This document shows, one piece after another, positions 54,822-61,975 of a DNA stretch of 64,000 bases (its first letter is position 1; each line of letters starts with the position of its first letter). Position numbers and translations under genes: made by a program. Under the pieces are notes generated by a model. The model was not told the DNA's origin. It ran no database searches and saw only the letters and a program-made list of their open reading frames with translations. This DNA comes from Palleronia pelagia (GTDB lineage: Bacteria; Pseudomonadota; Alphaproteobacteria; Rhodobacterales; Rhodobacteraceae). The stretch spans positions 310,001 to 374,000 of the forward strand of contig NZ_FOCM01000003.1 in the NCBI RefSeq assembly GCF_900110115.1, written 5' to 3'.

Positions 54822-55463
54822 ATGCGCCCCGAGATCGTGGTCTTCGATATCGGCAACGTGCTGATCGGCTGGCAGCCCGACCGGTTCTACGACGGCGTCA
54901 TCGGCCCCGGGGCGCGGCAACGGCTGTTCGCCGAGGTGCCGCTGACCGCGATGAACGAACGGGTCGATGCGGGCGCGTCGATGCAGGACGAAGTGCAGGC
55001 GCTGGCGCGTGCGCATCCCGAATGGCGCGACGAGATCCTCATGTGGCACACCCGTTGGGCCGACATGGTGCACCCGGTCATCGACCATTCCGTGGCGCTG
55101 CTCCGCGCCCTGCGCGGCAAGGGTGTCCCGGTCTGGGCGCTGACGAATTTCGGGGTCGAGACCTACCGCATCGCGCAGGGGCGCTTCGATTTCCTGAACG
55201 ACTTCGACCGTGCCATCGTCTCGGGGCATCACCGGGTCATCAAGCCCGACCCGCGGCTCTACGCCATTCTCGAGGACGCGGCCCCGGTTCCGCCCGAGCG
55301 GCTGCTGTTCGCCGACGACCGCGCCGACAACGTAGCGGCCGCGATCGCCCGGGGCTGGCGGGCGCATCACTTCACCTCGCCCGCCGGCTGGGCCGCGTGC
55401 CTGGTCGATGCGGGACTGCTGTCGCCCGAAGAGGCAGCGGCGCCCGGCACCGACGCGACATAG
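54822..55463 (+). CDS. HAD-superfamily hydrolase
   Basis: A 213-residue haloacid-dehalogenase-type hydrolase of the YihX-like group. Motif I is FDIGNVLIGW with nucleophile D9, motif II is the threonine in WALTNFG, then the lysine in VIKPDPRLY, and motif IV is FADDRADNV. The helical cap (about 15-90) contains HTRWADMV. Such enzymes hydrolyse sugar phosphates or other phosphoesters; no substrate is evident. It follows DUF188 by three bases. A stress promoter for the next gene lies within the 79 bases after its stop. Confidence 0.88.
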   Translation: MRPEIVVFDIGNVLIGWQPDRFYDGVIGPGARQRLFAEVPLTAMNERVDAGASMQDEVQALARAHPEWRDEILMWHTRWADMVHPVIDHSVALLRALRGKGVPVWALTNFGVETYRIAQGRFDFLNDFDRAIVSGHHRVIKPDPRLYAILEDAAPVPPERLLFADDRADNVAAAIARGWRAHHFTSPAGWAACLVDAGLLSPEEAAAPGTDAT

Positions 55464-55486
55464 TGACCGACCGGCGGTCATCGCCG

Positions 55487-55511
55487 GGAACGCGCTTCGC
55501 TCTGGTCCGTT
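55487..55511 (+). promoter_or_regulatory. EcfG-type general-stress promoter
   Basis: GGAAC (55487-55491), exactly 16 bases, then CGTT (55508-55511): a full match to the EcfG consensus. It is 32 bases before the ATG of the SDR-SDR-GH13 group, right after the HAD gene. Confidence 0.75.
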
Positions 55512-55542
55512 GGATGGCGAACCTGACACAAGGAGCGTCATC

Positions 55543-56337
55543 ATGGACTTGAAGATCGCTGGAAAACGCGCCCTCGTCACCGGCGGCAGCGGTGGCCTGG
55601 GACAGGCCGCGGCCCGCGTCCTGGCCGAGGACGGCGTCGAGATCACCCTGACCGACATGGACCAGGAGGGCCTCGAGACGGCGGCGTCCCAGCTGCCCGG
55701 CAACATCCACCCCATCGCGGCCGACCTGACCGATACCGACCATATCGAGATGCTGCGCAAGACGATGGCGGACAAGGGCGGGATCGACATCCTGGTGCAT
55801 GCCGCGGGCGTCACCGGCGAAAAGGGCGACCCGCTTGAGATGACGGACGAGGAGTATTTCCGCGTCTGGAACATCAACTTCATGTCGGCCGTGCGCATGT
55901 GCAAGGCGATGGTCCCGCAGATGGCCGACAAGGGCTGGGGCCGCGTGGTCTGCGTCACGTCCGAGAACGCCGTGCAGCCCTACGAGGACGAGGCGGTCTA
56001 TAACACCTCGAAAGCCGCCTTGCTGAACTTCGTGAAGGGGCTCGCCCAAGTCTACGCGCCCAAGGGCGTGCTGGCGAACACCGTCGCCCCCGCCTTCATC
56101 GAAACCCCCATGACCGACTTCATGATGGATATGCGCAGCGACAAGCTGGGGGTCAGCAAGGAAGAGGCGATCAGCAGCTTCCTGAAGGAAGACCGCCCGT
56201 TCCTGAAGCTCGGCCGTCGCGGCAAACCCGAGGAAGTCGCGGCCGTCATCGGCCTGCTCTGCTCGGACCGGGCGACCTTCACCACCGGCTCGGCCTACCG
56301 GGTCGATGGCGGCGCCGTCGGCGCGATGAACACCTGA
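55543..56337 (+). CDS. Short-chain dehydrogenase/reductase
   Basis: A 264-residue NAD(P)-dependent SDR. The glycine-rich motif is TGGSGGLGQA (14-23), HAAGVTGE is at the usual NNAG position, the catalytic serine is in VCVTSENAV, and the Tyr-Lys pair is in YNTSKAAL. The substrate is unknown. ACAAGGAG fixes the start. It heads a three-gene run with a second SDR (15-base gap) and a GH13 enzyme, behind an exact EcfG-type promoter, so stress induction is likely. Confidence 0.9.
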   Translation: MDLKIAGKRALVTGGSGGLGQAAARVLAEDGVEITLTDMDQEGLETAASQLPGNIHPIAADLTDTDHIEMLRKTMADKGGIDILVHAAGVTGEKGDPLEMTDEEYFRVWNINFMSAVRMCKAMVPQMADKGWGRVVCVTSENAVQPYEDEAVYNTSKAALLNFVKGLAQVYAPKGVLANTVAPAFIETPMTDFMMDMRSDKLGVSKEEAISSFLKEDRPFLKLGRRGKPEEVAAVIGLLCSDRATFTTGSAYRVDGGAVGAMNT

Positions 56338-56352
56338 GCCAAGGAGACCGAG

Positions 56353-57210
56353 ATGAACGAACATGTGAAAATCCCGCCGCAGGCACAGGACAACATGCCC
56401 GCGGACGAACACAAGATGGACCCCAAGCCCGACTACGCGCCGCGCCACCCCGGCGCGGGCAAGCTGGCGGGCAAGGTCGCTCTGATCACCGGGGGCGACA
56501 GCGGCATCGGCCGCGCGGTCGCCGCGCTCTTCGCGCGCGAAGGGGCGAAGGTGGCGATCGCCTACCTGGAAGAAAGCCGGGACGCTGAGGAAACCCAGCG
56601 CATCGTCGAACAGGACGAGGGCGGCGAGGCCCTGCTGATCGAGGGCGATCTCGGTCATAAGGAAAACTGCGAAGCCGCCGTCGCAAAGACGCTCGAGCGG
56701 TTCGGCAAGATCGACATCCTGATCAACAACGCCGCCCAGCAGTTCATCGACGAGGACTTCGCCGAGATCAGCGAAGAGACCCTGCGCCGGATGATCGACA
56801 GCAACGTGATGAGCTATTTCTTCATGACCCAGGCGGCGCTGCCGCATCTGGGCGAAGGCGCGGCCATCGTGAACACCTCGTCCGTCAATGCCTTCGCCGG
56901 GATGGGGTCGCTGGTCACCTACTCGACCACGCGCGGCGCGTCTCTGGCCTTCACGCGGTCGATGTCGTCGAACCTGGCCTCGCGCGGCATTCGCGTGAAC
57001 GCGGTGGCGCCAGGCCCGATCTGGACCCCCTTCATCCCCGGCACCATGCCACCCGAACAGGTCGAGGATTTCGGCTCGGGCACGCCCATGGGCCGCGCGG
57101 GCCAACCGTGGGAGGTGGCGACCGCCTTCCTGTTCCTGGCCAGCGATGACGGCAACTACTTCACCGGCCAGACGCTGCATCCCAACGGGGGCATGGTCGT
57201 TGGAGCCTAG
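56353..57210 (+). CDS. YghA-like SDR with an Arg in place of the catalytic Lys
   Basis: A 285-residue SDR of the general-stress YghA/GSP39 type with an extra N-terminal region (about 1-35, DYAPRHPGAGKLAGK). The nucleotide motif is TGGDSGIGRA, then NNAAQQF, catalytic serine near S176 (NTSSVNA) and Y190. The residue four after the tyrosine is R194 (YSTTRG) where nearly all SDRs have lysine. Activity may be altered. It lies between an SDR and a GH13 gene and overlaps the latter by 11 bases. Confidence 0.9.
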   Translation: MNEHVKIPPQAQDNMPADEHKMDPKPDYAPRHPGAGKLAGKVALITGGDSGIGRAVAALFAREGAKVAIAYLEESRDAEETQRIVEQDEGGEALLIEGDLGHKENCEAAVAKTLERFGKIDILINNAAQQFIDEDFAEISEETLRRMIDSNVMSYFFMTQAALPHLGEGAAIVNTSSVNAFAGMGSLVTYSTTRGASLAFTRSMSSNLASRGIRVNAVAPGPIWTPFIPGTMPPEQVEDFGSGTPMGRAGQPWEVATAFLFLASDDGNYFTGQTLHPNGGMVVGA

Positions 57211-58756
57211 GCGCAGGCTGCGCAACCCCACGCTCTACGAGATCTACCCGCGGTCCTTCCGGGACACGGGAACGACGGGCGAGGGGGACCTCAGGGGCGT
57301 GGCCGACAATCTCGGCCACGTCCGCGACCTTGGCGTCGACGCCATCTGGCTGGCGCCCTTCTACTGTTCGCCCATGGCGGACGGCGGATACGACATCACC
57401 GATCACCGGGCCGTCGATCCCCGTTACGGCACGCTGGATGACGTGGATCGCATCGTCGCCCGGACCCACGAGATGGGGCTGGGCGTCGTCTGCGACCTGG
57501 TGTTCAACCACACCTCCTGCGACCACGCGAATTTCCGCGCCGGGATCGACGGGGACGAGGACATGGCCGCGCGCTACGTCTGGCGCGATCCGAAGCCCGA
57601 CGGCACCGCGCCCAACAACTGGCTGAGCTTCTTCGGCGAGCCGGCCTGGACGTGGAACCACAAGCGCCAGCAATACTATTTTCACCAGTTTCTGCGCTGC
57701 CAGCCGTCTCTGGATCTGCGCAACCAGGCGGTGCAGGACGACCACCACAAGACCGTTGCCTTCTGGCGCGACCGCGGCGTCGATGGCTTCCGCATGGATG
57801 CGATCACGTCCTACCTGTTCGACGAGTCCATGAAGGACAATCCGCCCGCCACGGCCGAGGTGAAGGCGCTGGTAAGCGGCGCGCCGCACAACCCCTACAC
57901 CTGGCAGGACCATGTCTACGACATGCTGCCGGGCGACGGCGCGGCCTTCGGCGGCACGGTGCGCGAATGGGCCGGGCCCGACATCTGGCTGGTGGGCGAG
58001 AACAATTCCGGCAACCGCGCCGTCGAGATGTCGCTGAACTTCACCCGGGACGGGCGGCTCGACGCGGCCTACACGCTCAGGCTGGGCGAGATCGCGGGCA
58101 CCGCGCGGGGGATCGCGGACACCATCGACGCCATGGACGGCCGGTGGATCGCGCCATGGTGGTTCTCGAGCCACGATGTCGCCCGCCATGTCAGCACCAA
58201 GGGCGATGGCAGCGCGCGGTCGGCCAAGTTCTATGCCCTGCTGCTATCGGTCCTTCCCGGCGCGATCATGCTGTTCCAGGGCGAGGAGCTGGGCCTGCCG
58301 CAGCCCGACCTCCCGCGCGAGGTGGTGAAGGATCCGCACGACCTGATCTACTGGCCCGACGGCCCAGGGCGCGACGGGGCGCGCGTGCCGATCCCCTGGA
58401 CCGAACAGCGGCCGAACCGCGGCTTCTCTCGCGCACGCGACACGTGGCTGCCTATGAAATGGGACGCCGGCGCATCCGTCGCGGCGCAGGCCGACGATCC
58501 GGACTCGGTGCTGACGTTCTACCGCCGGGCACTGTCGCTCCGACGGGCCGTGGGCTTCGCCGCGCCGGATGCAGTGTCGGCCCATGCCGAAGGCGACGTT
58601 CTGCGGCTCGACATCAATGTCGACGGCCAGGCGTGGCAGGCGATCTTCAACTTCGGCGACACGCCTGTGCCGGTGCCCACCGACGGGGTCGAGCGGGCCG
58701 TGGCGCTGGAGTCCGGCCAATTGCCACGCTTCGGCGCGGTTCTGGCGCGGGCCTAG
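57200..58756 (+). CDS. GH13 alpha-glucosidase/amylase-family enzyme
   Basis: A 518-residue enzyme from a TTG at 57200. The (beta/alpha)8 barrel begins LYEIYPRSFRD and has VFNHTS, the nucleophile D200 (GFRMDAI), acid/base E267 (LVGENNSG) and D326 (SSHDVARH). A C-terminal beta domain follows. It belongs to the alpha-glucosidase/trehalulose-like group acting on alpha-1,4 or similar bonds. ATG at 57146 is an alternative start that would lengthen the overlap with the SDR. Association with a stress promoter suggests use of reserve or compatible sugars. Confidence 0.88.
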   Translation: MEPRRRLRNPTLYEIYPRSFRDTGTTGEGDLRGVADNLGHVRDLGVDAIWLAPFYCSPMADGGYDITDHRAVDPRYGTLDDVDRIVARTHEMGLGVVCDLVFNHTSCDHANFRAGIDGDEDMAARYVWRDPKPDGTAPNNWLSFFGEPAWTWNHKRQQYYFHQFLRCQPSLDLRNQAVQDDHHKTVAFWRDRGVDGFRMDAITSYLFDESMKDNPPATAEVKALVSGAPHNPYTWQDHVYDMLPGDGAAFGGTVREWAGPDIWLVGENNSGNRAVEMSLNFTRDGRLDAAYTLRLGEIAGTARGIADTIDAMDGRWIAPWWFSSHDVARHVSTKGDGSARSAKFYALLLSVLPGAIMLFQGEELGLPQPDLPREVVKDPHDLIYWPDGPGRDGARVPIPWTEQRPNRGFSRARDTWLPMKWDAGASVAAQADDPDSVLTFYRRALSLRRAVGFAAPDAVSAHAEGDVLRLDINVDGQAWQAIFNFGDTPVPVPTDGVERAVALESGQLPRFGAVLARA

Positions 58757-59721
58757 CCCAGCAGCAGCCCGATCAGCAGGCCGACGATCAGCGGCACGCC
58801 GACCAGCCCGCCCAGGGCCAGCTTGCGCGTCAGGTCGGCGTCCACGATCATCCCGTCATCCTTGGCGCGGTCGCCGAAGCTGCCCTGCGCGCGGGAGGGG
58901 TAGTCGACCGGATCCCACAGGTTGTCGGGACGTCCGCCCGGTTCGTTCCGGTCGGATTTCTGCATTTCGGCCCCGGACGAGGCCAGCTTGCGGTCCAGCC
59001 AGTCGGGCAGGAAGAAGTTCGGCAGGGTCAGCTTCAGCACCGATGTGCCCACGAAGATCTCGCGCGCGTCGGTGTCGATGGCCTTCATCACGCCCCGCGC
59101 CGCCACTTCGGGCTGGAAGATCGGCGGGGCGGGCTGCGGCATGTCTTCCAGCCGGTTGCGCGCCCAGTCGAACTGCGGCGTGTTGATCGCGGGCAGTTGC
59201 ACCAGCGACAGGACGATCGGGGATTTCTCGCGCAGCAGCTCGGAGCGGAGCGACGAGGTGAACCCGTTGATCGCGTGCTTGGCCGCGCAATAGGCCCCCT
59301 GGAACGGCACCGGCCGGTAGGCGAGGCCCGAGCCCACGTTGACGATGTTGCCCCGGTCCATGTGCTCCAGCGCCAGCCGCGTGCCGTTTACCTGGCCGAT
59401 GAAGGTGACGTCGACGATGCGGCGGAACTCATCCGCGGCGACCTTGGGGAAGGGCGAAAAGCTGGTCAGCATCGCGGCATTCACCCAGACCGACGGCTTG
59501 CCGAGCTGTTCCACCAGCGTTCCCACGGCCTGCGACAGGGCCTCCGCGTCCGAGACATCGGCGCTGGCCGTGGCGACACCGTCCAGCGTCTCCATCTCGG
59601 CCAGGCGGTCCTTGCCGCGCGCGATGGCGCCCACGCGGTAGCCCCGGGCCAGCAGCGCGTCGACGATCGCGCGCCCCACGCCGGCACTGCCGCCGCAGAC
59701 GATGGCTGTTTTCTGGATCAT
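58753..59721 (-). CDS. SDR-family oxidoreductase with C-terminal membrane anchor
   Basis: A 322-residue protein. The N-terminal SDR domain has CGGSAGVGRA, VNAAMLTS, the serine in NVGSGLAYR and the YCAAKHA Tyr-Lys pair. A linker of about 80 residues is rich in proline and charge. The C-terminus has one hydrophobic helix (LALGGLVGVPLIVGLLIGLLLG), predicting membrane attachment. GGAAC-N16-GGTT lies upstream, one mismatch from an EcfG promoter. Its stop overlaps the convergent GH13 stop by four bases. Confidence 0.88.
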   Translation of the reverse strand: MIQKTAIVCGGSAGVGRAIVDALLARGYRVGAIARGKDRLAEMETLDGVATASADVSDAEALSQAVGTLVEQLGKPSVWVNAAMLTSFSPFPKVAADEFRRIVDVTFIGQVNGTRLALEHMDRGNIVNVGSGLAYRPVPFQGAYCAAKHAINGFTSSLRSELLREKSPIVLSLVQLPAINTPQFDWARNRLEDMPQPAPPIFQPEVAARGVMKAIDTDAREIFVGTSVLKLTLPNFFLPDWLDRKLASSGAEMQKSDRNEPGGRPDNLWDPVDYPSRAQGSFGDRAKDDGMIVDADLTRKLALGGLVGVPLIVGLLIGLLLG

Positions 59722-59758
59722 TGCGCGCGCTCCGGGGTTCGACTGGACGTTTCCGCCC

Positions 59759-59783
59759 AACCCCGGCCAGCGGGCTTCGTTCC
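59759..59783 (-). promoter_or_regulatory. Near-consensus EcfG-type promoter of the anchored SDR
   Basis: On the minus strand GGAAC (59783-59779) is followed after 16 bases by GGTT (59762-59759), one base off the CGTT consensus. It lies 38 bases upstream of the SDR start. Confidence 0.4.
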
Positions 59784-59786
59784 GAC

Positions 59787-60374
59787 TCAGCGCCCGGTGG
59801 CGCGATTATAGGCGGGGCGTTCGCGCATCCGGTCCAGGTAGGCCCGGGCCGCCGTGTTCTCGAGCGGGAACTTCGCCACCATCGCCCAGCCCAGGCAATG
59901 GGTGAAGACGATGTCGGCGATGGTCATGTCCTCGCCCGCGATATAGGCCGTGTCCTCCAGCCGGGTCGCGATGCGGTTCAGGTTGCGCTCGAACTCCCAC
60001 TTCAGGCTGTCCTTGATCTCGGGCACGCGCCGCTCTTCGGGCAGGATGAAGCTGTGGCGCGCGGCGCACCACAGCACCGCGTCCATCTCGTCCAGAACCT
60101 GCTGCATCACCGCGTCCTGCCGCGCGCGGTCCAGCGTGCCGGGCCGGGCAGTCAGCTTGTCCTCGCGATCGGCGAGGTAGGACAGGATCGCGGTCGAGTC
60201 GGTCACCGACACGCCGTTGGCCACAAGGACCGGCACCTTGCCCGAGGGGTTCAGCTTGCGCAGCGCGTCGTCATGGGGCGCGACGGGCTTGTGCGCGAAG
60301 TCGAGCTCGAGCTCTTCGAGCAGCCACAGCGGCCGGAAGGCGCGCGTCTTGGGCGATCCGTAGAGTGTCAGCAT
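59787..60374 (-). CDS. Glutathione S-transferase family protein
   Basis: A 195-residue cytosolic GST. The N-domain opens TLYGSPKTRAFRPLWLLEEL, with LNPSGKVPVLVANG and TDSTAILSYLAD glutathione contacts. The helical C-domain contains YIAGEDMTIADIV. It is the third GST in the window and not obviously a recent duplicate of the others. Its start overlaps the holA stop by one base (TGATG), so it sits in the leuS-lptE-holA-GST run. The substrate is unknown. Confidence 0.92.
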   Translation of the reverse strand: MLTLYGSPKTRAFRPLWLLEELELDFAHKPVAPHDDALRKLNPSGKVPVLVANGVSVTDSTAILSYLADREDKLTARPGTLDRARQDAVMQQVLDEMDAVLWCAARHSFILPEERRVPEIKDSLKWEFERNLNRIATRLEDTAYIAGEDMTIADIVFTHCLGWAMVAKFPLENTAARAYLDRMRERPAYNRATGR

Positions 60375-61396
60375 CAGCGTTTTCCCATCATGGCAAGTCG
60401 AATGAAGGCGCGTTCCAGCAGCGCCGCGGCGGGCGCCCGGGCCGAGGACCGCAGCGCAAGGTCGGTGTCTGTCAGAAGATGCACCGCCTGTTCAAGCCGT
60501 GGCGTACCCCAGTGCTGGGCCTGCCGCAGCATCGCGTCGCGGCGCGGGCCGTAGACCGGCGGGCGCAGTCGACCGATGCCGGCGCCGGGGCCGCCCGGGT
60601 CGGCGGCGGCGGTCAGAAGCGTGCGGAAATGGCGCTGGGCCGCGATGCACAGGGCCACGGGCTGCGCCCCCTGCGACCAGAGCCGTGCCATCACCGGGCC
60701 GATCCGCTCGACGCGGTTGTCGGCGACGATGGCGACGATCTCGTCCGGGTCGGCCTCGGTCGAGGCGGGCGCGCAGGCGGCTACATCCTGCGGCGACAGG
60801 GCCGTCTCGTCGCCCGACTTGTAAAGCGACAGCTTGTCCAGCAATTGCCGGAAATCGCCCGGGTCCAGCGCGGCGGCCAGGTCGTTCAACGCGGCCTGCG
60901 CGTCGGGATCCACCCGCGTCAGCCCGGCCTTCGACAGCGCCTCGGCAATGTCCGCGCGGCTCATGGGTTCGTCGTAGACGCCGATGCAGGCGGTGGCCTT
61001 GTGGCTCTCGAACGCCTTGCGCAGGGCCGAGCTGGGTTTCTGCGCCTTGGCGGTCACCACCATGTGGGCATCGCCGGGCCGCCAGTCGTCCAGCGCCGCC
61101 AGCACGACCTTCGCCTGGTTGTTCGTCGCATCCTCGACCAGGACGGCGCGGGGGCCGGGGAAGAAGCCCTGCGCCTTCACCGCGTCGGCCAGGGCCGCCT
61201 TGTCTCCGGACAGGTCGGCGGCCTGCAGCCGGGTGATGCGCATTTCCTCCTCGGCATCTGGGCCGGTCAGGTTCGCGATCAGCTCCTGCCGTTTCAGCGC
61301 CACGCGCATGGCGTCGTCGCCGTGGATCAGCGTGCCGGGTCGGTCCGGCGGGGGGGTCGCGATCCAGGCGTTGGCGTCGGCCTTGTTCAGCTTCAA
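60374..61396 (-). CDS. holA: DNA polymerase III subunit delta
   Basis: A 340-residue clamp-loader subunit that opens the beta sliding clamp. The N-terminal domain begins VKLNKADANAWIA-like, followed by the AAA+-like fold without Walker motifs and helical domains. The segment FRQLLDKLSLYKSGDE, then LSPQDVAACAP and the C-terminal QAVHLLTDTDLALRSS is the usual HolA pattern. It overlaps lptE by four bases and the GST by one, forming a tightly coupled run conserved in alphaproteobacteria. Confidence 0.93.
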   Translation of the reverse strand: MKLNKADANAWIATPPPDRPGTLIHGDDAMRVALKRQELIANLTGPDAEEEMRITRLQAADLSGDKAALADAVKAQGFFPGPRAVLVEDATNNQAKVVLAALDDWRPGDAHMVVTAKAQKPSSALRKAFESHKATACIGVYDEPMSRADIAEALSKAGLTRVDPDAQAALNDLAAALDPGDFRQLLDKLSLYKSGDETALSPQDVAACAPASTEADPDEIVAIVADNRVERIGPVMARLWSQGAQPVALCIAAQRHFRTLLTAAADPGGPGAGIGRLRPPVYGPRRDAMLRQAQHWGTPRLEQAVHLLTDTDLALRSSARAPAAALLERAFIRLAMMGKR

Positions 61397-61974
61397 GGCG
61401 TCGGCCCGCGCCAGTCGGGCGCCGTGGCCAGAAGCTCGGCCACCAGCTGGTCGGCGAGGATGGTCATCAACCGCTCGACCGCGTCTTCCTCGGCGACCGC
61501 CACGGTGACCGAGTTGCCGGCGATGGATTGCCGCGCGGCACTGAACACCGGCGCCGAGTACGACGTGAAGTTCTGCACCGACCCGGTGCGGATCGCGGCC
61601 CCGGTGCTGCTGTCCGACAGCCGGTAGCTGAGCGTGCCCTGCAGGCGGATGCGCGTGATCTCCTGGTCGGGGGTGATCCCGAGGCCGGTCTCGTTCACGT
61701 CGACCTCGGCCGTCAGGTCATAGGGCGCGGCGCCGTCGACCAGGCCCAGGCGCTGCTGCAACTCACGGGCCAGGATATAGCCCGGCACGTCGCGCGGCGG
61801 GGCGACCTGGATCTGGCCGTAAAGCCCCCGCGCCACCCCCTGCGGACCGTAGACCGGGGTGAAGCCGCAGGCGGCGACCAGCAGGGGCGCGCAGATCATC
61901 AAGGATGGTCTGCCGAAGAACAGCCCGGCCGTCCTGGCGACGAGATCCCGGATCCTTTGCGCCCCGCGCCCCAT
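61393..61974 (-). CDS. lptE: LPS-assembly lipoprotein LptE
   Basis: A 193-residue outer-membrane lipoprotein that plugs LptD in lipopolysaccharide export. The lipobox LLVAAC gives lipid-modified C36, followed by GFTPVYGPQG, the typical start of the mature protein. The later QRLGLVDGA and DQEITRIRLQGTLSYRL segments fit. The 35-residue leader is long; an ATG at 61899 would leave a very short one. It lies one base downstream of leuS and overlaps holA by four bases, the usual order in this group. Confidence 0.92.
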   Translation of the reverse strand: MGRGAQRIRDLVARTAGLFFGRPSLMICAPLLVAACGFTPVYGPQGVARGLYGQIQVAPPRDVPGYILARELQQRLGLVDGAAPYDLTAEVDVNETGLGITPDQEITRIRLQGTLSYRLSDSSTGAAIRTGSVQNFTSYSAPVFSAARQSIAGNSVTVAVAEEDAVERLMTILADQLVAELLATAPDWRGPTP

Positions 61975-61975
61975 G

